A stretch of 64,000 bases of DNA from Chitinophaga polysaccharea (GCF_007829335.1 NZ_VIWO01000007.1:62001-126000); one strand, 5' to 3'. Shown: positions 42,872-50,160, numbered from the stretch's first letter. Numbers and translations: made by a program. The notes: a model not told the origin generated them from the sequence alone.

Positions 42872-42911
42872 AAAAAACAGCATCCTGCTTTGAGCTGTCA
42901 AAGCAGGGTGC
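42872..42911 (-). terminator. Intra-operon terminator-like hairpin between aroA and aroC
   Basis: On the minus strand, GCACCCTGCTTTGA (42898-42911) pairs with TCAAAGCAGGATGC (42880-42893), 13 of 14 positions with a 4-nt loop, followed by TGTTTTTTC. It lies 11 bases after the aroA stop and 20 before the aroC start. Confidence 0.8.
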
Positions 42912-42922
42912 CTGCTGCTAAA

Positions 42923-44185
42923 TTACGCCAGGATGGCTACCTTACCACCTAATAATGCGAGGTGATCATAAAATTCCGGGTAAGATTTATTGATCGCTTC
43001 TGCATTTTCAATGACTACGGGTCCATCTGCCGTGAGGGCAGCTACAGCGCAAGCCATGGCAATACGGTGATCATTGTGGGAATGCACCGTAGCACCTTTA
43101 ATACCAGTGCCACCGTGTACGAGCATGATATCGCCCTGCAGATCGATCTGAATACCCATTTTACCAAACTCTTCCTGCAATGTTACACCACGGTCACTTT
43201 CTTTATGCGCCAGGCGGCTTACACCCTTTATTTTCGTAGTGCCTTTACAGTTAGCTGCCAGCGCTACTAAAGGAGGAAACAGGTCCGGACAATCAGTGGC
43301 ATCTATTTCAAAAGCCCGGAGGCCACCTTTTTCAATATTTACGGTAAACACGCCAGACATCATGTGAGCACCCGCTTTTTCCAGCGCTTCCAGGATGGCT
43401 TTATCAGACTGCGCAGAGGCTACGTTGAGGTGCTGCACTTCTGCTTTACCAGCTACCGCCGCTGCTACCAGCAGAAATGCGGCGCCGCTCCAGTCGCCTT
43501 CCACCGTATAGTCGCAAGGGTTATAGGCCTGCTTCTTTCCAAAATGGAATGTTTCAAAATTCTTTTCTTCCACCTGCACGCCAAAATGTGCCATCAGTTG
43601 CAGGGTTAACGCAATGTATGGTTTACTTTTCAGGTCTGTTACTGTGATGGTGGCGTTTTCTGCCACTGCACCATAAGCCATGAGCAACCCTGTCAGGAAC
43701 TGGGAGCTCAGAGAACCATCGATGGTAATATCTTTAGGTTGCAGTGGGCCTTGTATATGCAGCGGTAATTTCCCTTCCCGGGTACTGCATTTTACGCCGA
43801 GCTGCGGCAACACTTCTTCGAAGAAGTTCATCGGGCGGGTGGTTAAACTGCCATGTCCTTCAATGGTGATAGCCAGGGAAGAGAGCGATGCGATGGGGGT
43901 AAACATACGGATACCTAACCCTGATTCGCCGCAATTGATTTCATCGTAAAACGGTTGTACGCCGTTGCTGGTGATTTCAAAATAATCGTGCTCTCTTTTA
44001 ATTTTAGCGCCCAGATTTTCGGCTACTTCCAGGGCTGCCAGGCAGTCATTGCTCAGGCCCGGATTACGGATGATAGAGGTCCCTTTAGCCAGCAAGGCCG
44101 CAGCTACTGCGCGTTGCATAGCACTCTTGGAGGGATTGGCCGTAACGGTCCCTTTAATGATAGCTGGTGATACAGTAACTTGCAT
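42923..44185 (-). CDS. aroA: 3-phosphoshikimate 1-carboxyvinyltransferase (EPSP synthase)
   Basis: Transfers the enolpyruvyl group of PEP to shikimate-3-phosphate. 420 residues, MQVTVSPAIIKGTVTANPSKSAMQRAVAAALLAKG. The substrate-binding segments are visible: PSKSAMQRA near 17-25, then NCGESGLGIRMFTPI, DGSLSSQFLTGLLMAYG and the C-terminal NDHRIAMACAVAAL. The PEP loop is divergent from the E. coli type (GESGLGIRMF rather than GNAGTAMRP), as is usual in Bacteroidota, and may affect inhibitor sensitivity. It is sixth of seven genes in the aro operon, 40 bases after aroB. Confidence 0.96.
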   Translation of the reverse strand: MQVTVSPAIIKGTVTANPSKSAMQRAVAAALLAKGTSIIRNPGLSNDCLAALEVAENLGAKIKREHDYFEITSNGVQPFYDEINCGESGLGIRMFTPIASLSSLAITIEGHGSLTTRPMNFFEEVLPQLGVKCSTREGKLPLHIQGPLQPKDITIDGSLSSQFLTGLLMAYGAVAENATITVTDLKSKPYIALTLQLMAHFGVQVEEKNFETFHFGKKQAYNPCDYTVEGDWSGAAFLLVAAAVAGKAEVQHLNVASAQSDKAILEALEKAGAHMMSGVFTVNIEKGGLRAFEIDATDCPDLFPPLVALAANCKGTTKIKGVSRLAHKESDRGVTLQEEFGKMGIQIDLQGDIMLVHGGTGIKGATVHSHNDHRIAMACAVAALTADGPVVIENAEAINKSYPEFYDHLALLGGKVAILA

Positions 44186-44225
44186 ATGTGTATTTCGTCC
44201 GCCTTTAAATGAATTAGAAAATGTT

Positions 44226-45251
44226 TTACAATTCCTGCAGTAACTGTTTCAGTTCTGCAATAGGTATCGGCATCGTAGTCGCCTTTCCTATCTCTTCCAG
44301 TAATACAAAATGTATCACGTCCTTCTCCCGTTTTTTGTCCAGTTTGAAAATATCAAACACTGCTTCCTTATCCGACGTAAATGCAACAGGCAATTGGTAA
44401 TCGTTGATTAGCCGGATCAGGCGTGTCGTCTGATCTGCGGGCAGGTTCATCAGTTTTTCAGAAAAACGGGTGGCTGCTACCATGCCAATAGCTACTGCTT
44501 TGCCATGCGCAATATGCTCCAGCTTTTCCACTGCATGCCCAAGGGTATGACCGAAGTTCAGCCATCGACGGGGGCCGTTTTCCAGCTCATCTTCCAGAAC
44601 CACCTTTGTTTTTGCAGCCACTGATTTTTCCACCAGGTATTCCAGTACGGCTACATCACGTGCCAGTGCTTTGTCTTTATTTTTTTCGAGATAATCAAAC
44701 AGCGCTGCATCCATGATACAGGCATATTTGATGATTTCGGCAAAACCATTATGCCATTCTTCTGCAGGCATAGTTAACGGTAACGTATAATCGAACAGGA
44801 TAAAAGCCGGTTGACGGATAATACCCAGCAGGTTTTTATGTTTACCGTGGCTCACTCCGTTTTTACCGCCAATAGATGCATCTACCTGGGCCAGTAAAGT
44901 AGTAGGTACAAAGCCAAAGGGAATGCCGCGCATATAAATGCTGGCTGCAAATCCGGCCACGTCTGTGATCATACCGCCACCGATGCCTACCAGCGTAGTT
45001 TTGCGGTCGGCTTCGTAAGCGGTGAGTCCGTCGATGATCCTTTCTATCGTAGCCATGTTCTTCACTTCTTCGCCTGCCGGTACCACGATTTTTTTCCAGT
45101 TATGGAGATGATGACCGTGATGTTGTTCCACATTTTCATCTATGACCAGTACCGCCCTGTTCGGGTCTACGTGGTTGCCCAGTTGCAACAGGCTTTCGCC
45201 TAAGAAGTAGGTAGTTTCCTGTTGTTGAAACTGGTGGGTTTGTTTTTGCAT
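44226..45251 (-). CDS. aroB: 3-dehydroquinate synthase
   Basis: Second step of the shikimate pathway: cyclises DAHP to 3-dehydroquinate with NAD and a metal ion. 341 residues from the ATG at 45251 (MQKQTHQFQQQETTYFLGE); an ATG at 45272 would add seven. Landmarks are the NAD-binding GIGGGMITDVAGFAASIYMRGI, then PTTLLAQVDASIGGKNGVSHGKHKN and the metal ligands in the NFGHTLGHAVEKLEHIAHGKAVAIGMVA region. It sits fifth in the aro operon. The 70 to 90 bases ahead of it can fold into two alternative hairpins (45283-45321). Confidence 0.96.
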   Translation of the reverse strand: MQKQTHQFQQQETTYFLGESLLQLGNHVDPNRAVLVIDENVEQHHGHHLHNWKKIVVPAGEEVKNMATIERIIDGLTAYEADRKTTLVGIGGGMITDVAGFAASIYMRGIPFGFVPTTLLAQVDASIGGKNGVSHGKHKNLLGIIRQPAFILFDYTLPLTMPAEEWHNGFAEIIKYACIMDAALFDYLEKNKDKALARDVAVLEYLVEKSVAAKTKVVLEDELENGPRRWLNFGHTLGHAVEKLEHIAHGKAVAIGMVAATRFSEKLMNLPADQTTRLIRLINDYQLPVAFTSDKEAVFDIFKLDKKREKDVIHFVLLEEIGKATTMPIPIAELKQLLQEL

Positions 45252-45282
45252 GGAGCAATTTGCTTTTAGCATTCAGGAAAAT

Positions 45283-45321
45283 GGCTGCGCCTAAGGCTAC
45301 CGGTGATAAAGGCCGGCAGCC
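45283..45321 (-). other. Alternative hairpins ahead of aroB
   Basis: On the minus strand GGCTGCCGG (45313-45321) can pair with CCGGTAGCC (45295-45303, one G-U), or its first six bases can pair with GCAGCC (45283-45288). The two are mutually exclusive. No T run follows, so any role would be on translation or RNA stability. Confidence 0.35.
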
Positions 45322-45341
45322 AGAGGCTAACAGCTGTATAG

Positions 45342-46445
45342 CTATTTTTCTTCGTTCATCACCTTGTTCTGACGGTTGATGGACTCCAGGTGCACCGCAT
45401 CGAAATATTTCAGGATGAATTCCTTGGTCAGGCCCAGCTTTTCGCCTTTTGCGATGTTGCGGTCCAGGATTTCATTCCAGCGATTTGTTTGCAGGATGGT
45501 AATGTTATTTTCCTTTTTGTACATACCGATCTTTTCTGCAATCTTCATACGATTACCCAGCAGCAGCATAATTTCATCATCTACCTGGTTGATTTGCGCG
45601 CGCAGTTTTTCCAGGGCGGAGTTGAAATCTTTCTTATCAGAATGTTCTCTTCTCCAGGTAATACCATCCAGGATTTCAGCCAGTTTTTCAGGGGTTACCT
45701 GTTGTTTGGCATCGCTCCATGCGTTATCTGGATCTACGTGTGTTTCCAGCATCAGACCATCGTAATCCAGGTCGATCGCTTCCTGAGATACTTCCTGCAG
45801 GATATCGCGGCGGCCGGAGATATGGGAAGGATCACAGATCATAGGCAGTTCAGGCATACGGCGTTTCAGCTCAATAGCCAGGTGCCACATGGGGGCATTA
45901 CGGTATTGCGTATTACCATAGCTGGAAAATCCGCGGTGGATTAAACCTACTTTAGAGATACCTGCTTTCTGAATTCTTTCTACTGCACCAATCCACAGTT
46001 CGAGATCGGGATTGATAGGATTCTTAATCAATACAGTAGTATCCACTCCTCTCAGGGCATCAGCTACTTCCTGTACAGAGAATGGGTTTACGGTAGTACG
46101 TGCGCCTACCCACAAAATATCCACGCCAAAGTGCAGCGCGTCTTCTACCTGTTTGGCAGTAGCTACTTCTACCGCTAAAGGTAAACCGGTCAGCTCGCGG
46201 GCTTTCTGCAGCCATGCCAGCCCTTTGGTGCCGATACCTTCGAAAGAACCGGGGCGGGTGCGTGGTTTCCAGATACCAGCGCGTAATACGTCTACTTTAC
46301 CTGTTTTTTGCAGGGCCAACGCGGTGGCTAATACCTGCTCTTCGGTTTCTGCACTGCAGGGTCCGGAAATGATCAGCGGCTTTTTATCGGAAGACGGATC
46401 AGAGAATTTGGTTTTGGATAATATTTGTTCCATTGTCTGTACCAT
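45342..46445 (-). CDS. Bifunctional DAHP synthase / chorismate mutase
   Basis: 367 residues with two enzymes. Residues about 15-265 are a type I-beta DAHP synthase (first step of the shikimate pathway, PEP plus erythrose-4-phosphate): SGPCSAETEEQ, VLRAGIWKPRTRPGSFEGIG, WVGARTTVNPFSV, IKNPINPDLELWIGA and CDPSHISGRR. Residues about 275-360 are an AroQ chorismate mutase (ALEKLRAQINQVDDEIMLLLGNRMKIAEKIGMYKKENN), making prephenate. The fusion places the first shared step and the Phe/Tyr branch point in one protein. An ATG at 46433 (MEQILSKTK) is an alternative start. Fourth gene of the operon, 33 bases after tyrA. Confidence 0.96.
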   Translation of the reverse strand: MVQTMEQILSKTKFSDPSSDKKPLIISGPCSAETEEQVLATALALQKTGKVDVLRAGIWKPRTRPGSFEGIGTKGLAWLQKARELTGLPLAVEVATAKQVEDALHFGVDILWVGARTTVNPFSVQEVADALRGVDTTVLIKNPINPDLELWIGAVERIQKAGISKVGLIHRGFSSYGNTQYRNAPMWHLAIELKRRMPELPMICDPSHISGRRDILQEVSQEAIDLDYDGLMLETHVDPDNAWSDAKQQVTPEKLAEILDGITWRREHSDKKDFNSALEKLRAQINQVDDEIMLLLGNRMKIAEKIGMYKKENNITILQTNRWNEILDRNIAKGEKLGLTKEFILKYFDAVHLESINRQNKVMNEEK

Positions 46446-46478
46446 AGTATTGAAGTTAAGTAGATTATCAGAATTTAA

Positions 46479-47321
46479 TTATTTCAGGATCTTCCTGATT
46501 TTATTTGATTTTTGAATCAATTTATAAAACGCGTCGTAGTCCTCTTCTTCCAGCAACGATTTCATCTGTTGTAACTGACTGATATGCTCATCCAGTACAT
46601 CGAGTACATTGTTGCGGTTGTGCTTGAAAATAGGCACCCACATATCGGGAGAGCTTTTAGCCAGGCGCACGGTAGATTCGAAACCACCGCTGGCCAGTTC
46701 GAAAATGCGGCCCGATTCTTTTTCTTTTTTCAACACCGTCAATGCCAGTGCGAAAGAAGTGATGTGGGAAATGTGAGATACATAGGCGGTGTGCAGGTCA
46801 TGCTCTTCTCCGTTCATATATACGGTGCGCATCTGCAGCTGATCTACCATATTTTCCACAAGTTCCAGGGCATCTTCATCACTGTTTTTTACATCACACA
46901 ACACCATCGTTTTATGTACGAACAGGTTGCGGACAGCAGCATCAGGGCCGGAATACTCGGTGCCGGCCATCGGGTGAGCCGCCACGAAGCGACCTCTGTT
47001 AGGATGACCGGCAACGAGTTGCAGTATTTTTTCTTTAGTAGAACCTACGTCCATAATTACCTGGTTGGGACGTACTTTATCCATAATTGCTGGCAGGGCC
47101 TTCAGCAGGGCATCTACCGGGATAGCCAGTATTACCAGGTCGGAACGAAGCATCGCTTCATCCAGGGTAGCTTTTTCATCGATGATATTCAGATCCAGCG
47201 CTCTTTGCAAATGCGCCTCATTCTGATCTACCCCGATGATCCGTTCTGCCACGCCTTTTTCTTTCAGCGTGATGGCGAGCGACCCACCTATTAAACCAGT
47301 TCCTATTATTGTTGCGATCAT
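46479..47321 (-). CDS. tyrA: Prephenate dehydrogenase
   Basis: Oxidative decarboxylation of prephenate to 4-hydroxyphenylpyruvate, the Tyr branch. 280 residues from the ATG at 47321 (MIATIIGTGLIGGSLAITLKEKG), an NAD-binding GTGLIGGSL at the very start. The frame opens at 47378, but that part overlaps the aminotransferase. Other landmarks: VGSTKEKIL, then HPMAGTEYSGPDAA and the helical dimer domain (SHISHITSFALAL, ASGGFESTVRLAKSSPDMW). There is no C-terminal ACT domain, so Tyr feedback may be absent here. The ATG overlaps the aminotransferase stop (ATGA). Confidence 0.95.
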   Translation of the reverse strand: MIATIIGTGLIGGSLAITLKEKGVAERIIGVDQNEAHLQRALDLNIIDEKATLDEAMLRSDLVILAIPVDALLKALPAIMDKVRPNQVIMDVGSTKEKILQLVAGHPNRGRFVAAHPMAGTEYSGPDAAVRNLFVHKTMVLCDVKNSDEDALELVENMVDQLQMRTVYMNGEEHDLHTAYVSHISHITSFALALTVLKKEKESGRIFELASGGFESTVRLAKSSPDMWVPIFKHNRNNVLDVLDEHISQLQQMKSLLEEEDYDAFYKLIQKSNKIRKILK

Positions 47322-48481
47322 TTTACGTTTGTTTTGATGCGATCTATCGCTTCCTGGAAAACCTTTTCCTCCTGGCACAGGCTCACCCTGATATAGCCGT
47401 TGCCGTTACTACCGAATATACCGCCGGGTGTAATAAATACACGGGCTTTTTGCAATATTTCATCAGTAAGCGTATATCCGTTATCGATAGTAGCGGGAAT
47501 TTTTGCCCATACAAACATTCCTACCTGGTTTTTATCGAAGGTGCAATGCAGCAGCTCCAGCAATGCAAATACTTTTTCCCTGCGGGCGCGGTAAATGCTG
47601 TTCAGGTTATCATACCAGTCTTTTCCCAGCTGCAAAGCCTTCACTGCGGCCATTTGCATAGGTTGGAACATGCCGGAGTCCATATTACTTTTAAAGCGCA
47701 ATACCTGTGCAATCCATTCCCCTTTTCCAACGAGCATGCCTATACGCCAGCCTGCCATGTTGGATGATTTACTGAGCGAGTTTAATTCCAGTACTACATC
47801 TTTTGCTCCTTCAAACTGCAACAGGCTTTCCGGTTGCTCATTCAGGATAAAGCTATAGGGATTATCGTGGCAGATCAATATCTGGTGGCGTTTGGCAAAT
47901 GCAATCAGTTTAGCGGCGAACTCCCGGTTAAATTTAGCACCGGTAGGCATATGCGGATAGTTTACCCACATCAGTTTTACACGGCTCAGGTCTGTTTGCT
48001 CCAGGGCATCCAGGTCGGGTAACCAGCTATTTTCTGCCACCAGGTCGTAATCCACCACGGTAGCACCGCTCAGACTCACGGCAGAGCGGTAAGTAGGGTA
48101 TCCCGGGTTAGGGATCAATGCTTCATCGCCTTCCTGCAGGTAGGTCATGCAGATGTGCATAATACCTTCCTTGGAACCTATCAGCGGCAATACTTCCGTA
48201 TCCGGGTTCAGTGTTACCCGGTAGTATTGCTGGTACCAGCCGGCCATGGCCTTACGGAGTGCCGGAATACCTTTGTACCCCTGGTAGTTGTGGGTATTAG
48301 GCAAAGCAGCATTTTCGTTTAATGCAGCCACCACTGCAGGATGAGGAGGTAGATCCGGGCTACCGATACCGAGATTTATTACCCTGGTACCTGTTTGGTT
48401 CATTTCCTCAATTTCCCTGAGCTTTTTGGAGAAGTAGTATTCTTCTGTGCCTTGCAATCTTTTAGCAACCTGTATCTGCAT
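47318..48481 (-). CDS. Class I/II PLP aminotransferase (probable aromatic aminotransferase)
   Basis: 387 residues from the ATG at 48481 (MQIQVAKRLQGTEEYYFSKKLREI); the frame extends to 48622 but that part lies inside pheA. Fold type I landmarks: INLGIGSPDLPPHPAVVAAL, NYQGYKGIPALRKAMAGWY, NPGYPTYRS, then NYPHMPTGA and the PLP lysine in SLSKSSNMAGWRIG. The sequence is close to the LL-diaminopimelate/alanine-type aminotransferases. Its position between pheA and tyrA argues for the last transamination of Phe and Tyr (phenylpyruvate and 4-hydroxyphenylpyruvate), which is inference. It is 8 bases after pheA. Confidence 0.9.
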   Translation of the reverse strand: MQIQVAKRLQGTEEYYFSKKLREIEEMNQTGTRVINLGIGSPDLPPHPAVVAALNENAALPNTHNYQGYKGIPALRKAMAGWYQQYYRVTLNPDTEVLPLIGSKEGIMHICMTYLQEGDEALIPNPGYPTYRSAVSLSGATVVDYDLVAENSWLPDLDALEQTDLSRVKLMWVNYPHMPTGAKFNREFAAKLIAFAKRHQILICHDNPYSFILNEQPESLLQFEGAKDVVLELNSLSKSSNMAGWRIGMLVGKGEWIAQVLRFKSNMDSGMFQPMQMAAVKALQLGKDWYDNLNSIYRARREKVFALLELLHCTFDKNQVGMFVWAKIPATIDNGYTLTDEILQKARVFITPGGIFGSNGNGYIRVSLCQEEKVFQEAIDRIKTNVK

Positions 48482-48489
48482 AAAACTGA

Positions 48490-49314
48490 TTAATGTGTTT
48501 TTCCTTTTTTGTAAATACCCAATACTTTCAGGTGTTCTGTCAGCGGTGCAATTTTCTCCAGTGCTTTTTCGAAATGTGCGGCATTGTCGAATTCCATATC
48601 TGCGTGGAAGTAATAGTTCCATTCTTTGGCAGGGATAGGGAAAGACTGCAGTTTAGACAGGTTAATACCGGCAACGGCGATTTGTGTTAATACCTTGGCA
48701 AGGCTACCGCGATCGTGGCTGGTTTGAAAATACACCGAAGCTTTATTGGCATCTTCCGCTGTGGCCACCGGTGTACGTGATACCGCGAGGAAGCGGGTAT
48801 AATTATTTTTATTGGTATGGATATTAGGCGCGATGATGTCGAGTTCAAAGATTTCTGCGGCCAGTTTACCGGCAATAGCGGCTGTGCTTTTCAGTTTTTT
48901 CTGGCGTACATGCCTGGCGCTGAGTGCCGTATCTTCTGTTTCTACCAGCTTGATATGCGGGTATTTTTCCAGGAAATCCATACACTGTAATAAGGCCATA
49001 GGATGGGAATGTACTTCCCGGAGATCTTCCATCGTCTGACCGGGTAATACCATCAGGTGCTGGTTGATCTGCAGGTAAGTTTCACCAATGATGTGCAGAC
49101 CGGAGTTTTTGATGAGACTGTAGTTAGGGAGGATACTGCCAGCGATAGAATTTTCGATAGCCATGATACCTGCATCTACATCGGGCTGTTGTTTTGTTTT
49201 CTTCACCAGCTCAGCAAAGGACGCACAGCATTCGATATCTATCTGCTTACCGAAATATCCCTGGGCGGCAACCTGGTGGAAACATCCTTCAAATCCCTGT
49301 ATGGCAATTTTCAT
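48490..49314 (-). CDS. pheA: Prephenate dehydratase
   Basis: Converts prephenate to phenylpyruvate, the Phe branch. 274 residues, MKIAIQGFEGCFHQVAAQGYFG. The catalytic domain shows DAGIMAIENSIAGSILPNYSLI, HSHPMALLQCMDFLEKYPHIKLVETEDTALSARHV and the NNYTRFLAVSR motif that holds the catalytic Thr. A C-terminal ACT domain follows (VYFQTSHDRGSLAKVLTQIAVAGINLSKLQSFPIP), the usual site of Phe feedback. There is no chorismate mutase domain; that activity is fused to DAHP synthase downstream. It is the first structural gene of the aro operon, directly behind the two attenuators. Confidence 0.96.
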   Translation of the reverse strand: MKIAIQGFEGCFHQVAAQGYFGKQIDIECCASFAELVKKTKQQPDVDAGIMAIENSIAGSILPNYSLIKNSGLHIIGETYLQINQHLMVLPGQTMEDLREVHSHPMALLQCMDFLEKYPHIKLVETEDTALSARHVRQKKLKSTAAIAGKLAAEIFELDIIAPNIHTNKNNYTRFLAVSRTPVATAEDANKASVYFQTSHDRGSLAKVLTQIAVAGINLSKLQSFPIPAKEWNYYFHADMEFDNAAHFEKALEKIAPLTEHLKVLGIYKKGKTH

Positions 49315-49366
49315 GTGTATGTGATTGATTTTTGATTTATTTATAGTTGCTGTAGCAACTAGCTAT

Positions 49367-49401
49367 TTAAAACAGAAAGGGCCCCATCCGTGGGACCCTT
49401 T
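49367..49401 (-). terminator. Attenuator terminator 2 of the aro operon
   Basis: Minus strand AAAGGGTCCCA (49391-49401), loop CGGA, TGGGGCCCTTT (49376-49386): 11 bp with one G-U, then CTGTTTTAAAT. Its 5' arm, with the two bases before it, can instead pair with leader-2 bases 49434-49446 (12 bp, one G-U, one bulge), which would be the antiterminator. Confidence 0.85.
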
Positions 49402-49428
49402 GCGCTGTACTTTTTATGAGTAAGTATG

Positions 49429-49512
49429 TTATTGCAAACGAGTCCCCTGCTTCTTCGCATAAAAGAAGTAAGAGAAGTAATAAAAAAAGTTGTTGTTTGA
49501 AGGTGATAACAT
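49429..49512 (-). CDS. Aromatic leader peptide 2 (27 residues)
   Basis: A 27-codon frame from the ATG at 49512 to TAA at 49429. It starts MLSPSNNN, then the run FFYYFSYFFY at residues 9-18 (nine of ten aromatic: five Phe, four Tyr, no Trp), and ends AKKQGTRLQ. Codons 23-27 contain the antiterminator segment GGGACTCGTTTGC (49434-49446). A ribosome stalled in the aromatic run would leave this segment free; a ribosome reaching the stop would cover it. It starts 30 bases beyond terminator 1, so it is made only from transcripts that passed the first attenuator. Too short and too biased to be an ordinary protein. Confidence 0.9.
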   Translation of the reverse strand: MLSPSNNNFFYYFSYFFYAKKQGTRLQ

Positions 49513-49542
49513 ATACTATACTGTCTGTGTGTTAATGCGATT

Positions 49543-49573
49543 AAAAAAAGGCCTTCCGTTTACCGGAAGGCCT
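49543..49573 (-). terminator. Attenuator terminator 1 of the aro operon
   Basis: Minus strand AGGCCTTCCG (49564-49573), loop GTAAA, CGGAAGGCCT (49549-49558), then a T run: a perfect 10-bp stem. Its 5' arm GGCCTTCC can alternatively pair with GGAAGGTC (49603-49610) just after the leader-1 stop, 8 bp with one G-U. Confidence 0.93.
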
Positions 49574-49609
49574 CTTGTAGTATCTTTTATTTTTATACAA
49601 ACGACCTTC

Positions 49610-49669
49610 CTACTTCTGGTGCCAGAAATAATAAAAGCCATAAAAACCGAAAGTCGCTTGTAGTTTCAT
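49610..49669 (-). CDS. Aromatic leader peptide 1 (19 residues)
   Basis: A 19-codon frame, MKLQATFGFYGFYYFWHQK, from the ATG at 49669 to TAG at 49610. Residues 7-16 hold eight aromatics (four Phe, three Tyr, one Trp). Four ordered RNA segments can be read: segment 1 GACTTTC in codons 5-7 (49649-49655), segment 2 GGAAGGTC overlapping and following the stop (49603-49610), segment 3 GGCCTTCC and segment 4 (terminator arms). 1:2 (7 bp, one G-U), 2:3 (8 bp, one G-U) and 3:4 (10 bp) are mutually exclusive, the classical attenuation layout. It lies about 25 bases downstream of the predicted transcription start. Confidence 0.93.
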   Translation of the reverse strand: MKLQATFGFYGFYYFWHQK

Positions 49670-49698
49670 CTGAATTGTTATTCTCTATGAGTGTAGGA

Positions 49699-49729
49699 CA
49701 AAAATACGGCACGATTTTAATTATCCAAG
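49699..49729 (-). promoter_or_regulatory. Promoter of the aromatic amino acid operon
   Basis: Minus strand CTTG (49726-49729), exactly 19 bases, TATTTTTG (49699-49706). The -7 element is a full TAnnTTTG match and the -33 is three of four. The start of transcription should fall near 49692, giving a short 5' end before leader 1. Confidence 0.75.
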
Positions 49730-49819
49730 GGCTAATATCAAAAAATATACTTTTTTCAATAATAAAGACCATTTATTGAATAACTTTCAAAAAAACATAT
49801 TTTCGTGGCCAAACGGGCA

Positions 49820-49851
49820 CAAAAAAACCGTCCTGGCTAAGCCGGGACGGT
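49820..49851 (-). terminator. Terminator of the small lipoprotein gene
   Basis: Minus strand ACCGTCCCGGC / GCCAGGACGGT (49841-49851, 49827-49837; one G-U, 3-nt loop), then seven T. Confidence 0.88.
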
Positions 49852-49877
49852 CATTTTATTAAAACCTAAAGGTTTAA

Positions 49878-50114
49878 TTATTTGTGAGCAGCAACTGAAT
49901 CTACTTTCTTAGCAGCAGAATCAACAACAGCAGTAGCAGCTTTAGCAGCAGAATCAACTACGTTAGTAGCAGCTTTAGCAGCAGAATCGATAGTGTTACC
50001 TGCAGCAGTTGCAGTTGAGTCAGTAGCATTTTCAGTTTTAGCACCACCACCGCAAGCTACAGCGAAGATACCGAAAGACAGAGCTAAGAAACCGATTTTA
50101 ATTACGTTCTTCAT
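49878..50114 (-). CDS. Small Ala/Asp-repeat lipoprotein
   Basis: 78 residues from the ATG at 50114 (MKNVIKIGFLALSFGIFAVAC): a lipoprotein signal with the lipobox AVAC. The frame extends to 50183, but those 23 residues precede the signal. The mature part is low-complexity with a repeated unit of about 11 residues, DSAAKAATNVV / DSAAKAATAVV / DSAAKKVDSVA, an amphipathic helical pattern. I know no function; similar short Ala-rich lipoproteins are abundant envelope proteins. It is divergent from the ECF sigma gene and shares with it a region with three GGGTYACC boxes. Confidence 0.85.
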   Translation of the reverse strand: MKNVIKIGFLALSFGIFAVACGGGAKTENATDSTATAAGNTIDSAAKAATNVVDSAAKAATAVVDSAAKKVDSVAAHK

Positions 50115-50160
50115 GATACAATTATTTAAGTTGTTTTTGAATGATTTAACCTTTATACCA

